Part shown: positions 35,934 through 44,223 of the stretch, piece after piece
Numbering within the stretch: the stretch's first letter is position 1
Layout: each line of letters starts with the position of its first letter
NCBI RefSeq assembly: GCF_018614575.1
Contig: NZ_JAGGOJ010000011.1
Coordinates: forward strand, 124,001-188,000
Length of the DNA: 64,000 nucleotides
Direction: 5' to 3'
DNA from: Streptomyces sp. ISL-10
GTDB taxonomy: Bacteria > Actinomycetota > Actinomycetes > Streptomycetales > Streptomycetaceae
Made by a program: the position numbers and the translations under genes
The notes under the pieces: model-generated
Told to the model about the DNA's origin: nothing
The model's input: only the letters and a program-made list of their open reading frames with translations
Databases searched by the model: none

Positions 35934-36617
35934 TCAGTCCTTTCCGGTGAGCTGGAGGGCGAGGGCATCGGCCATCGGGCCGGGCACACCGAGACGGGCA
36001 CGTAGGGTGTCCGGGTCGATCGGAGCGCCGGTGGCGGTGCGGTGCGCGTCGGCAACCTTCCGGGCATGCGCCAGGAGCGCGGCAGGCACCGCGACGGAGG
36101 GCGGCAGAGCCGGAATCGAATCGATCTCCGGCGCGGGCTCGGGTGCCGGGACCGCGGCGGCGCTGGGTGTCTCGAGGGTGAGCGCGACATCCGCCTCCGG
36201 TTCGGCAGCTGGGGCCGGGGCCGGGGTCGTGTCAGTGGCCTGGTGTGCGGGGGTGTGGACGAGCAGGGTGCCGCCGAGGAACGCGAGCGCGGGCCAGCCG
36301 GCCACCAGGATCCGCAGCCAGGCAGGAACGTTGTTCAGGTCGAGCAGTCCCGCGGTGGCGACATTCGCGCCGAGCGAGGCAGCGAGAGCGACGGCGAACC
36401 AAGTCCATGCAGCACGCGCGGGCTCACCGGCAGCCCGGAGGATGCGCAGACGTCGCCAGGCGGCGACCAGGAGCAGATCCACGGAGACCGGGTAGGCCCA
36501 GGCTTTCCAGCCGTCCTGTCCCGCGGCGACGGCGATGTCATGCAGGTGGGCGAAGGACAGAGCACCGGCGATCACGGCTTGCACCAGCACGGCATCCAGA
36601 CGGATCTTGCGGCTCAC
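35934..36617 (-). CDS. DUF2637 membrane protein (SpdB-like)
   Basis: A 227-residue protein of the DUF2637 family. Four membrane segments fill the first 110 residues (LVQAVIAGALSFAHLHDIAV, YPVSVDLLLVAAW, WTWFAVALAASLGANVA, ILVAGWPALAFLGGTLL). A Pro/Ala-rich linker leads to a C-terminal helix-turn-helix-like tail (IDPDTLRARLGVPGPMADAL). DUF2637 proteins are typical of Streptomyces plasmids and AICEs beside tra genes and act in plasmid spread. The GTG at 36617 follows AGGAGG. Confidence 0.82.
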   Translation of the reverse strand: MSRKIRLDAVLVQAVIAGALSFAHLHDIAVAAGQDGWKAWAYPVSVDLLLVAAWRRLRILRAAGEPARAAWTWFAVALAASLGANVATAGLLDLNNVPAWLRILVAGWPALAFLGGTLLVHTPAHQATDTTPAPAPAAEPEADVALTLETPSAAAVPAPEPAPEIDSIPALPPSVAVPAALLAHARKVADAHRTATGAPIDPDTLRARLGVPGPMADALALQLTGKD

Positions 36618-36696
36618 CGGTCTTCACCTCCTCGGGGTGTTGGGGCCAGGTGCCGGGCGGGGCTCATACGTCCTGCCGCCCGGCACCCGGCGGGGA

Positions 36697-36879
36697 TCAG
36701 TCGGTGGGTGCGTGGCCGGTGCCGAAGCAGGTCAGGCACAGGGCTTCCTGCCGGTCACTGCTTTCGCGCTTGTGCCGACCGCCGACCTGGAAGGACTCGG
36801 AGACCTGACCGGTGGCGCAGTCCGGACACGGCTTGCTCTTCGCTGCCTTGCTGGTGGTGCTCGCCTTGCGTGGGGCCAT
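36697..36879 (-). CDS. Small zinc-finger protein beside tra
   Basis: A 60-residue basic protein with two CxxC pairs (CPDCATG and CLTCFGTG), again a DnaJ-like zinc ribbon, similar in style to the 78-residue protein upstream of the methyltransferase. The ATG at 36879 has a perfect AGGAGG 6 bases upstream. Such proteins lie between tra and spd genes in many AICEs; function unknown. Confidence 0.75.
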   Translation of the reverse strand: MAPRKASTTSKAAKSKPCPDCATGQVSESFQVGGRHKRESSDRQEALCLTCFGTGHAPTD

Positions 36880-36960
36880 GGCTGACCTCCTCGTTTCGGG
36901 CATGGCGGGGGTAGGGACCTGGCGCGAGATGGTCACGCCGACCGGATGGAGCGATGGGGG

Positions 36961-38316
36961 CTACGCAGTGCCCGACGCGATCGAAGGCGTCGCAGCCGGG
37001 GCCGGTGCCGGGACGCCGGTAGGCGGGCGGAACGGGGCCAGGGCCGGAATGTCGGGCGTCAGGTGCGCGAACTCGCGGCACACCGCGGCGACTTCACCCA
37101 GCGACGTCTTCGGAGTGCGGATGCGCGTCCAGTTGCCGGAGGAGTCACCGACAATCGCGGTACCGGCCCGCTCCGGAGCGATGCTGGTCGCAGCGGCGAC
37201 GGCGAGTTCGTTGACGTCCGCCAGACCCATTTCGGCGGTCTGCTTGTCGTTGCAGCGATGCACCACACGGCCAGTGAGCTGGGCACGCAGCGCGGTTGCG
37301 CCCTTGCCGAGCTCGGAGCCGAAGCGCTGCCCGCACACCTCCAGGTAGATGCCGACCGCGCGGGCCAGCTGAGCCAGCCGCACCAGCTGCGTGACCATGT
37401 GGTCCCGGCGTGCCGTGTCCGCCTTGGAGGCGACCAGGAACAGTTCGGCGATCTCATCGATCAGGACCACGATCGGGACCGGGCGCAGCTTCTTCGGCAG
37501 ACCCCAGACGTCGGAGGTGATGTCCTCCAGCGGTGTTCCCGGAGCGATGCCCTGATGCAGGCACAGCAAGTCGAAGCGGTCCTCCATCTCGACGACCAGC
37601 GCGTCCAGCAGCCCCTCGGCCTGATCAGGGGTGATGGCCAACGCCGACAGCCGCGGGGCGAACGGCCCCTGTTCCACACCGCGCTTGCAGTCGATGCCCA
37701 CCAGCGCGACACTCTGCGGCGCGAGAGCCTTGATCAGGCAGCGTTGATGCATCGACTTGCCCGACTTGTTCGCACCCAGCGTCAGCCCGTGCGGGATCTC
37801 CTGATAGTCACGCACATACGGCCGGCCATCCTCCCGCAGCGCAACCGTCGCGGACAGCGGCCCCGCAGCCAGACGGCGCGGCATCCGCACACGGTCGAGA
37901 ATGTCGAAGCCGGTCATCCGCAGATCGACCACACCCGGCCTGATCTCGAAGACGTGCACCGAGTACACACCCCACGCGTGCCGCAGCCGCTCAGCCGACT
38001 TGACCACATCGTCCGGGGCCAGGCCCGCAGCCAGCCGCAGGCGCAGCACCAGACCGGTGCGGGTCGGGCGCATCCCCCGCAACTTCGGAACACCAGGGCG
38101 GGCTGGCTGCTCACCGGCGGACAGCTTCTTGGCGAAGACCTTCCACCACGGCGGAGCCACCGTCAGCTCACACGCCTCCATCGTCGGACGGTAAGAGGAG
38201 AGGATCCGGTAGAGCGCGGCCGGAAGACCGAACAGCACCCAGTACACGGCCGGAGCCTTGACCCGAACGATCAGCGCAAAGACGGCTAACGCGCCTATGA
38301 GCAGCAGCAGTTCCAT
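36961..38316 (-). CDS. FtsK/SpoIIIE-type conjugal translocase
   Basis: A 451-residue DNA translocase of the TraB/TraSA family. An N-terminal membrane segment (LLLLIGALAVFALIV) anchors it; Walker A is GANKSGKS at 181-188 and Walker B is VVLIDEIAEL with Asp287. These proteins form a hexameric pore and move double-stranded plasmid DNA between hyphae without a relaxase. The ATG at 38316 is 8 bases after the SCO3933-type gene stop. It is the essential transfer gene of the element. Confidence 0.93.
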   Translation of the reverse strand: MELLLLIGALAVFALIVRVKAPAVYWVLFGLPAALYRILSSYRPTMEACELTVAPPWWKVFAKKLSAGEQPARPGVPKLRGMRPTRTGLVLRLRLAAGLAPDDVVKSAERLRHAWGVYSVHVFEIRPGVVDLRMTGFDILDRVRMPRRLAAGPLSATVALREDGRPYVRDYQEIPHGLTLGANKSGKSMHQRCLIKALAPQSVALVGIDCKRGVEQGPFAPRLSALAITPDQAEGLLDALVVEMEDRFDLLCLHQGIAPGTPLEDITSDVWGLPKKLRPVPIVVLIDEIAELFLVASKADTARRDHMVTQLVRLAQLARAVGIYLEVCGQRFGSELGKGATALRAQLTGRVVHRCNDKQTAEMGLADVNELAVAAATSIAPERAGTAIVGDSSGNWTRIRTPKTSLGEVAAVCREFAHLTPDIPALAPFRPPTGVPAPAPAATPSIASGTA

Positions 38317-38324
38317 CACGGCGA

Positions 38325-38666
38325 TCAGCCCTTGCCGTTCGCAGCCGCCGGAACCTGCGCGGCCATCACCGCGGTCGCCTTGAAGCTGATGCCGTGCCCG
38401 AAGTCGTTCTCCCACGGAGTGGCCACCAGACCCGGCAGCGCCACCGGCATACCAGGGAACAGGTCCGGCTGCACACCGTCCTCGGTCACCACGACGGTCA
38501 CAGCGTCCGGCCGACCATCCACGACCACGGCCACATTCACGTTGAACTGCACCTTGCCCGTCTTGTCGACCGCGACCTCACCGGTCTCCCGGTTCTTGAC
38601 CTTCTTCTCCGGAGCCTGGATCAACATCACCGTCATGGCTTCGGTCTTCACGGGGATCCTGCGCAT
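38325..38666 (-). CDS. SCO3933-family AICE protein
   Basis: A 113-residue protein starting MRRIPVKTEAMTVMLIQAPE and rich in Val strands. It resembles the small regulatory proteins named after SCO3933 that precede tra in many Streptomyces elements. Its role is unclear; some annotations call it regulatory. The ATG at 38666 follows AAGGAG. Its promoter must lie in the cluster of GntR operators just upstream, so it and the tra operon are likely repressed by the KorSA-like protein. Confidence 0.75.
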   Translation of the reverse strand: MRRIPVKTEAMTVMLIQAPEKKVKNRETGEVAVDKTGKVQFNVNVAVVVDGRPDAVTVVVTEDGVQPDLFPGMPVALPGLVATPWENDFGHGISFKATAVMAAQVPAAANGKG

Positions 38667-38705
38667 GAGTCTTACTCCTTGCTCGGAGGGTTGATCCAAC
38701 TGGCA

Positions 38706-38818
38706 AGTGGCGCACGCCAGTTGAACTGGCTTGCACCAGTAGAACTGGCTCAAGCCAGTTGCGTCAACCCTCTTCGTGGAACTGGCTCAAGCCAGGGCGT
38801 AAACTGGCGCCAGCCACT
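38706..38818. promoter_or_regulatory. Five 16-bp operators of the KorSA-like repressor
   Basis: Five copies of the dyad ACTGGC-N4-GCCAGT, perfect or with changes, lie at 38706-38721, 38725-38740, 38744-38759 (perfect, ACTGGCTCAAGCCAGT), 38781-38796 and 38803-38818. Centres are 19, 19, 37 and 22 bp apart. The last abuts the repressor's own ribosome site and the first three face the leftward tra operon, so one array can shut off both directions. Confidence 0.85.
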
Positions 38819-38831
38819 AGGAGAGGTAGCG

Positions 38832-39605
38832 ATGAGCGACCAGGCCGAAGATCGAAGGCCGCTGAGTCGACGGATTGCGGATCAACTTCGCAATGAGATC
38901 GAAAGCGGGCAGCATGTGCCCGGAGCGAAGCTCCCGTCCCAGCGCAAGCTTGCGGAGCGGTTCGGGGCCGTCCGCAACACAGTCGACGAAGCCCTGAAGA
39001 TCCTTGCCCAAGAAGGGCTGGTGGTCGCTGAGCATGGTCGGGGCGTGTTCGTTCGCGTGAAGCAGCCCCTCATTCGCCTGGGCAGCGATAGATACTCACC
39101 GAAGTACCGCGAATCAGGACTGTCGCCGTTCCTTGTGGAGTGCGCGAAGCAGGGCAAGGTAGGAAAGTTCGAAGTCCTCAGCATCGAGCGCATCAAGCCG
39201 GACAAGGCCCTAGCGGACCAGCTCAAGGTCTCCGACAAGACCAAGTCCGTAGTGCGTCGAGAGAATGTGTTCTACGCGGATGCAGACCCGGTCTATCGCG
39301 TGACGACGTGGATCCCATGGCGCATCGCGCAGGGAACGGACCTCCTTCAAGTGGAGGTCCCTCACCAGTACGGAATCCACGGGATCTTCGAGGACAAGGG
39401 CCACGTGATGGCCCGTATCAACGATGAGATCACGGCACGCATGCCCACACCGGAGGAAGTCGGACGCCTGAGCCTGTCTCCCGGCGTGCCCGTCATCGAG
39501 TTGATGCATACCAGCATCGACCAGGACGGCGAACCTTACGAGGTGACCAGGTTCGTGATGCGTGCCGACATGAACGGACTCAGTTACAACGTCCCGGTCG
39601 AATGA
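38832..39605 (+). CDS. GntR-family repressor (KorSA-like)
   Basis: A 257-residue GntR/HutC regulator. The winged helix spans about residues 10-75 (SRRIADQLRNEIESGQHVPG, LPSQRKLAERFGAVRNTVDE) and the UTRA ligand domain follows (VVRRENVFYADADPVYRVTT). Its place between the divergent tra operon and the GNAT gene matches KorSA of pSAM2, which silences transfer and replication genes. The ATG at 38832 follows GAGAGG. It probably binds the five dyads just upstream. Confidence 0.9.
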   Translation: MSDQAEDRRPLSRRIADQLRNEIESGQHVPGAKLPSQRKLAERFGAVRNTVDEALKILAQEGLVVAEHGRGVFVRVKQPLIRLGSDRYSPKYRESGLSPFLVECAKQGKVGKFEVLSIERIKPDKALADQLKVSDKTKSVVRRENVFYADADPVYRVTTWIPWRIAQGTDLLQVEVPHQYGIHGIFEDKGHVMARINDEITARMPTPEEVGRLSLSPGVPVIELMHTSIDQDGEPYEVTRFVMRADMNGLSYNVPVE

Positions 39606-39628
39606 GAAGTCGAGCATAGGAGTTCGCC

Positions 39629-40162
39629 GTGAATGCTGACGCAACAACCGAGCCGAACGTGATCATCCGGACTCGCACTGACGAGGATCTCCCCGCCGCT
39701 GCCGCCGGGCTCGTGACAGTTCATGCCGCCGACGGTTACCCCGTAGAGGGTGTGGACGACCCTCAGGGATGGCTGAGTCCGCCGGGGCTGCTCGAAGCGT
39801 GGGTAGCCGAGATGGCGGGACAAGTCGTCGGCCATGTCGCGGTCAGCCGGCCGCAGGGCGAAGAAGCCGTCTCGCTTTACCTGAAGCAGGCCCAGGTATC
39901 AGAGGATCAAGTCGGCGTCCTTGCAAGGCTCTTCGTATTGCCACAGGCGCGACGGAAGGCTGTCGGTGAAGGTCTCACCCGGGAAGCCGCCTCGTACGCC
40001 CAAAGGCGTAACCTCGCCCTCGTCGGCGATGTCATGACCAAGGACGCTGCCGCGATCCGCCTCTATGAGCGGCTCGGCTGCCAGATCATCGGAAGCACCA
40101 TCCACACCTACGGCGACGGCCAACAGACATCCGCTCTCTGCTTCGTCGCACCCACCGACTGA
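39629..40162 (+). CDS. GNAT acetyltransferase cotranscribed with the repressor
   Basis: A 177-residue GNAT protein with RLFVLPQARRKAVGEGLTRE as the acetyl-CoA loop region and AAIRLYERLGCQIIGSTIHT as the C-terminal motif. It starts at a GTG with AGGAG upstream, 23 bases after the repressor stop, so the two form one transcript. In pSAM2 this place is held by pif, a Nudix gene that prevents redundant transfer; here a GNAT replaces it. Its substrate is unknown. Confidence 0.87.
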   Translation: MNADATTEPNVIIRTRTDEDLPAAAAGLVTVHAADGYPVEGVDDPQGWLSPPGLLEAWVAEMAGQVVGHVAVSRPQGEEAVSLYLKQAQVSEDQVGVLARLFVLPQARRKAVGEGLTREAASYAQRRNLALVGDVMTKDAAAIRLYERLGCQIIGSTIHTYGDGQQTSALCFVAPTD

Positions 40163-40226
40163 CCAGCAGCGCGAGCAATCAGCGGCAGCGCGGACAGAGT
40201 TTCCCTACGTCATCAAGGCTCGCTGC

Positions 40227-40259
40227 GCTCGCTGCCCGACCGGCGTTCGGGCAGCGAGC
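40227..40259 (+). terminator. Hairpin after the GNAT gene
   Basis: A perfect 13-bp stem, 40227-40239 with 40247-40259, closes a 7-base loop about 65 bases after the GNAT stop. There is no U-run. Confidence 0.65.
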
Positions 40260-41096
40260 AAGGATCGTTGCCACCCCAGCCCCCACACGCAGCCCAGCCA
40301 CACGGGCCGGCTCTCTCCCATGCCGCCATGCGCCCGAGTGGCCCCCAGCAGACGACAAAGACACCAGCGCACCAGGCCCGGGGGAAGAGACAAACGCTCG
40401 GGAGAACACCACATTTGACGCATCGAACGTCTGCATTCCCGGCCTCCTGAACTGCGGTAGCAGTCTGATCAGAGATCAGAGGTGCCGCGCCAAGGCGCGG
40501 CGGCGCCGGCCGGACGCCGCCGCGCTTGCCCCTCAATGTCTACGCCACCGGGGCCGCACGTCGTCGCCCGCCCGCGCCCACAAGGGGGCGAAAAGAACCA
40601 GGCCGGGGGTGGGGACGGACGGCTCCACGGCTTTACCCACCTCCCCGATCCGGGACCCGCGTCGAGCAAGACCAGGGGGCCACTCGGACACATTGCGGGC
40701 AGGGGACAGCCTGCCCGAGTAGCCGGCAAGCGTACGGCCCCCTGATCATGCACGACCCCAAACCGTGCAGGACACCGGCCAAAGCCGTTCCGTAAGTTGT
40801 TTGGCGGTCCGGAAGAGTGGGGTGTGGCTCTAAAGTCGCTTGCCCCCGGTGGCTCCGGTGGAGTGGCCGCCCCGCTCTTCGGGACGCCTGGCCGCCCCGG
40901 GCTGGGACAAACTTGGGGCAGGGCCACGCGTCGCGTCGGGGTCCGGCGCCCGATGCTGCCGACGGGTGGCCAAAGGGGGATTCAGATCGTCCGTATGGCC
41001 CCATTCGTGCGATGTCTGATCATTCGGGAGATACCGGCATCTAGCGTCGCTGCAGCGATCGTCAGCTCCGTATCGAGTGCACTGCAGGAGGTCTTT
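40260..41096. other. Long non-coding segment of the AICE
   Basis: About 840 bases without a credible gene; open frames are shadows with low-complexity products. It contains many short inverted repeats, including GC-rich palindromic DNA at about 40487-40520 and repeat copy A at 40674-40743. A transfer site (clt) or single-strand origin could be here, since neither is identified elsewhere in the element, but I see no clear octamer array. The AGGAGG at about 41085-41091 serves the propeller gene. Confidence 0.45.
40674..40743 (+). repeat. Structured repeat, copy A
   Basis: The outer stem AGGGGGCC (40674-40681)/GGCCCCCT (40736-40743) is perfect, and the inner stem CGGGCAGG (40696-40703)/CCTGCCCG (40710-40717) is perfect with loop GGACAG. 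It shares the GCCCGAGT...CGGCAA block with copies near 46.2 and 60.1 kb, while the stems differ in sequence but keep pairing. Confidence 0.7.
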
Positions 41097-42251
41097 GTGT
41101 CGGCTATCGCAGTAGTACAGGGAACAGCAGAACAGGGAAGCACCGGGCGACGCCACGGCGGTGAGCGCTCGTGGTGGATGGTGGTGCGGGCCTGGGTGGC
41201 GGGATTGGCGGTGCTGGCGGGCCTGACGGTCCCGCTCGCCGCGGCAACGCCCGCCGCTGCTGACGGGCGAGCCCAGACCCTCGCCTATGTCGCCAACTTC
41301 GGCGACGACACCGTGTCGGTGATCAACACCAAAACCAAGACCGTCATCACCACGATCCCCGTCGGCGACGCGCCCTCCGGCGTGGCCATCACCCCGGACG
41401 GTCGCCGCGTCTACGTCACCAACGTCGGCGACGACACCGTGTCGGTGATCAACACCAAGACCAACACCGTCATCACCACCATCCCCGTCGGCGACAACCC
41501 CATCATTGTGGCCATCACCCCGGACGGTCGCCGCGCCTTCGTCACCAACGCCCTCGGCGACACCGTGTCGGTGATCAACACCAAGACCAACACCGTCACC
41601 ACCACCATCCCCGTCGGCGACGAGCCCGTCGGCGTGGCCATCACCCCGGACGGTCGCCGCGTCTACGTCGCCAATCGCGGTGACGACACCGTGTCGGTGA
41701 TCAACACCACTACCAACACGGTCACCACCACCATCCCCGTCGGCGACGCGCCCACCAGCGTGGCCATCACCCCGGACGGTCGCCGCGCCTACGTCACCAA
41801 CGCCCTCGGCGACACCGTGTCGGTGATCAACACCAAGACCAACACCGTCACCACCACCATCCCCGTCGGCGACGCGCCCGCCGGCCTGGCCATCACCCCG
41901 GACGGTCGCCGCGTCTACGTCGCCAACCGCGGTGACGACACCGTGTCGGTGATCAACACCAAACTCAACGCCGTCACCACCACCATCCCCGTCGGCAACG
42001 AGCCCACCGGCGTGGCCATCACCCCGGACGGTCGCCACGCCTACGTCACCAACCGCGCTGACGACACCGTGTCGGTGATCAACACCAAACTCAACGCCGT
42101 CATCATCGCCCTACAGGTGGGCGACTTCCCGGCGCTGGTAGCGATCGGGACCATCGGTGAGCACGACAAGGGCAAGGACGGTCGGCGCACACGGCAGCTG
42201 TCCACCGCAACCGACATCCTCAACCTGATCATGACGCCAACAACCTCCTGA
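41097..42251 (+). CDS. Secreted seven-bladed YVTN beta-propeller
   Basis: A 384-residue protein with a Sec-type signal region (basic RRHGGERSWW then VAGLAVLAGLTVPLAAATPA, ending near residue 60) and seven 42-residue YVTN repeats. Each has the form (Y/F)V(T/A)N..DDTVSVINTKTNTV..TIPVGD.P..VAITPDGRR. Seven repeats close a full propeller. The underlying 126-bp DNA units are nearly identical between about 41.3 and 42.1 kb. The GTG at 41097 has AGGAGG. As AICE cargo it may mediate surface binding; no catalytic site is seen. Confidence 0.88.
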   Translation: MSAIAVVQGTAEQGSTGRRHGGERSWWMVVRAWVAGLAVLAGLTVPLAAATPAAADGRAQTLAYVANFGDDTVSVINTKTKTVITTIPVGDAPSGVAITPDGRRVYVTNVGDDTVSVINTKTNTVITTIPVGDNPIIVAITPDGRRAFVTNALGDTVSVINTKTNTVTTTIPVGDEPVGVAITPDGRRVYVANRGDDTVSVINTTTNTVTTTIPVGDAPTSVAITPDGRRAYVTNALGDTVSVINTKTNTVTTTIPVGDAPAGLAITPDGRRVYVANRGDDTVSVINTKLNAVTTTIPVGNEPTGVAITPDGRHAYVTNRADDTVSVINTKLNAVIIALQVGDFPALVAIGTIGEHDKGKDGRRTRQLSTATDILNLIMTPTTS

Positions 42252-42538
42252 AACCGCCCAACGATCATTCCCTGTGCCGCAACCGCGCCAGATGGAGCGG
42301 AGACTCACGGGGAACTGCGGATGCCACCGGGGGCGACACCCAGCAGACGCCAATGTCGGCGTCCCGCAGGTCAGGCCCCAACTAGCCCCACCTCGCTCCT
42401 AAAGCGGTGGTCCGGGCCACGGGCATTCGCGGTCTCCAGGGCGGGGTTGCGCGCCGCCAGGTTCCGGCATTGTGCCCGTTGCTGAGCACTGAGATCATTA
42501 CGGAGAGCGCCTAAGAGCAGGTGCCAGGGGAGGGGCCT

Positions 42539-42874
42539 GTGTCGCCTGTCTTTCTTGTCATCAGCCTCATGGTGGCGTTGACACTGGGTGTGGCAGGTGT
42601 AATAGCCATGGTGACTGGGTGCCTCGCACTCCCTTGGCTGCGTCGGAGTGTGAAACAGCCTCGCGTATGGGGTGCTGGGGCGTTGCTGATTGCGGCGAGC
42701 TGCACGACGGCATGGCTGGTGCCCGTCCATGGCTCGAGCCTGCTAATGCTGCCTGGCCTCGCGCTGATCTGGCGGGCACAGGGCTCGGGAAATCGGAGCG
42801 AAGCGCTGGGGCCGGCGGACGTGCCATATCCGTGCCAGATGGAGCGGCCAACCACGGTCACTCAGAGTCCATAG
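42539..42874 (+). CDS. Small membrane protein, unknown
   Basis: A 111-residue protein with three hydrophobic stretches (FLVISLMVALTLGVAGVIAM, VWGAGALLIAASCTTAWLV, SLLMLPGLALIW). The GTG at 42539 follows GGGGAGGGG at 3-7 bases; a GTG at 42521 is also in frame. Its C-terminus runs into the arm-site pair ahead of the second att copy. I do not recognise a family; it could be a decayed end of a larger gene. Confidence 0.5.
   Translation: MSPVFLVISLMVALTLGVAGVIAMVTGCLALPWLRRSVKQPRVWGAGALLIAASCTTAWLVPVHGSSLLMLPGLALIWRAQGSGNRSEALGPADVPYPCQMERPTTVTQSP
42823..42840 (+). promoter_or_regulatory. Candidate integrase arm sites ahead of the middle att copy
   Basis: GTGCCAT (42823-42829) and GTGCCAG (42834-42840) are 11 bp apart, the same arrangement as at the left end and ahead of attR. 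They lie about 115 bases upstream of the att core. Confidence 0.5.
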
Positions 42875-42954
42875 CGGTGGAGAAGCCAGCCGACAGGCTC
42901 ATTGGCGCCACAGACGGGGTGACCAGCGAAGACCCGCTCGCGAGGGGTGCCAGG

Positions 42955-42997
42955 CTTACAAAGCAGATGTCGGCGGTTCGAAACCGTCCGCGCCCAC
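42955..42997. repeat. Middle copy of the tRNA-Val 3' end (att)
   Basis: These 43 bases equal 30281-30323 of the tRNA exactly and then diverge (CACAGG in place of CACCAG), so the tRNA 3' end is not fully restored. A 12-bp hairpin follows at 43028. It marks the junction between two stacked elements. Confidence 0.92.
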
Positions 42998-43027
42998 AGG
43001 GGATAGCTGCTGGTAGCAGCAGGGTTC

Positions 43028-43057
43028 GGCCCTCCGGTCTTGATCGACCGGGGGGCC
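43028..43057. terminator. Hairpin after the middle att copy
   Basis: A 12-bp stem with one G-U pair (43028-43039 with 43046-43057) follows the att copy, the same arrangement as after the genuine tRNA end and after attR. Confidence 0.65.
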
Positions 43058-43242
43058 GCTTCCATGATCGAGGCCAATAACGGCCGGTGTCTGGCGGAGA
43101 CGTGTACGCCAGTCGGCCGCTGTGGTGCCCGCTGGCATGCGTGCCAGCGCGGCAGATTGTGGTGATGCACCGCCTCACTCTGATCAAACAATGCCGATTA
43201 GAGTCTGCATAAACGTGATCATGAAACGTTCAGCGTGGACCC

Positions 43243-43482
43243 GTGCCACGCGTCCCACCGCCCGACCCGCAGCTCCTCGCCCGGCGCAGACGCGTCGGCG
43301 ACCGGATACGGGCGGCCCGGCTGTACGCCAACCTCACACAGCAGGCCGTCGCCGAGCGGTCCGGCATGGACCGATCCGGCTTCCAGAAGATTGAGCACGG
43401 CACCGTCAGCCCGACGCTCGACTCCCTGCTCCGCATCGCCGACGCGATCGGCGTACCCCTCGCCGACCTCGTCCGCGAGTGA
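43243..43482 (+). CDS. XRE-family HTH regulator
   Basis: A 79-residue single-domain helix-turn-helix protein of the Cro/cI type (RVGDRIRAARLYANLTQQAV, then SGMDRSGFQKIEHGTVSPTL). It starts at a GTG at 43243 without a clear ribosome site. It is convergent with the zinc-ribbon and DUF397 genes, the common Streptomyces pairing in which XRE proteins work with DUF397 partners. The target is unknown. Confidence 0.8.
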   Translation: MPRVPPPDPQLLARRRRVGDRIRAARLYANLTQQAVAERSGMDRSGFQKIEHGTVSPTLDSLLRIADAIGVPLADLVRE

Positions 43483-43535
43483 GCCCCGGCCGGCCTGCGA
43501 CGGGGGACGCAGACCGACCGGGGCGGCCGTGGTAC

Positions 43536-43727
43536 CTAGGCTCTGTTAGGGGAGCGACGGGTGAGCCGGCCCTTGCGGGTCGCTCCGCCGCAGTCCTCGC
43601 ACGAGACCATGACGACGCCCTCGTAGATCAGGGCGCTGGTGTTCCGGCCGGAGCACTCGTGGCACGGCGAGCGCGAGTACCTCTGCTCAGCCCACGTGAA
43701 TGCGCGGGTGACCTGAGCGGCATCCAC
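43536..43727 (-). CDS. Small zinc-ribbon-like protein
   Basis: A 63-residue protein with Cys pairs CHEC near 22 and CEDC near 43, a probable zinc ribbon. It starts one base after the DUF397 stop, so the pair is translationally coupled. No function is known. Confidence 0.6.
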   Translation of the reverse strand: MDAAQVTRAFTWAEQRYSRSPCHECSGRNTSALIYEGVVMVSCEDCGGATRKGRLTRRSPNRA

Positions 43728-43728
43728 G

Positions 43729-44067
43729 TCAGGCGGCCACGGCGGCGGCCTGCTCCATCTCTTCGTCGGTGGCCATGAGGTCGTCGAACTCGCCGGCCTT
43801 CACGCCCTCGAAGAACTTCCGCAGCTCCGCGCGGCTGAAGTACAGGACCGGGCTGGACGGGTCCTTGTCGTCCGAGAGGGCGACCATGCGGGTGCCGTCC
43901 GGGATGCTGAAGTGCGGGTGTCCCTGCGCGTCGTCGGCCGCGGCCAGGATCACGCAGTCCTTGAGGATCGGGTCCAGGTCCGTCCGGCTCGACTTGCGCC
44001 AGTCCAGACCGACGGCGTTCGTGTTCTCGTACGGCTTGCTGGCAAGCCCATTGCTGATGGTGCCCAT
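43729..44067 (-). CDS. DUF397 protein
   Basis: A 112-residue protein with the DUF397 core (LDWRKSSRTD..., CVILAAA, ALSDDKDPSSPVLYFSRAEL, FFEGVKAGEFDDL). DUF397 proteins pair with XRE regulators in Streptomyces and modulate them, as in WhiJ-like and BldB-linked systems; some pairs act like toxin-antitoxin modules. The ATG at 44067 follows GAGAGG at 10 bases. The extra C-terminal acidic tail (ATDEEMEQAAA) is longer than in minimal DUF397 proteins. Confidence 0.82.
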   Translation of the reverse strand: MGTISNGLASKPYENTNAVGLDWRKSSRTDLDPILKDCVILAAADDAQGHPHFSIPDGTRMVALSDDKDPSSPVLYFSRAELRKFFEGVKAGEFDDLMATDEEMEQAAAVAA

Positions 44068-44223
44068 GATGGTGTGTCCTCTCAGTTGGGACGTGACTGT
44101 CCTTGCAACCGCCCCGGCCGCGGTCCTGCCAGGGAATTCGGCCGAGGCGGAGTCAGTGCGCCGGAGGGCAGGTGCCCTTGTGTACGGCCAATGCGATGCC
44201 CGCGTTCGAGGCGGAGGCACACG

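Larger units (their letters stand above)
30282..42997. mobile_element. AICE 1: pSAM2-type integrative and conjugative element
   Basis: The segment is bounded by tRNA 3'-end repeats and carries all AICE modules: tyrosine integrase and excisionase next to attL, a RepSA-like rolling-circle initiator, Spd-type spread proteins, an FtsK/TraB translocase for double-stranded DNA transfer, and a GntR repressor with repeated operators. Cargo includes an ASCH gene, a cytosine methyltransferase, a GNAT gene and a YVTN beta-propeller. All core genes look intact, so it may be functional. It is about 12.7 kb long. Confidence 0.9.

Noticed and set aside
40469..40927. Open frames in the AICE non-coding segment
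   Set aside because: They are low-complexity, overlap the structured repeat and have no ribosome sites.
42955..42997. A second and third tRNA-Val gene at the att copies
   Set aside because: Only the 3' part from the anticodon loop onward is present at 42955 and 48231; there is no 5' acceptor or D arm.
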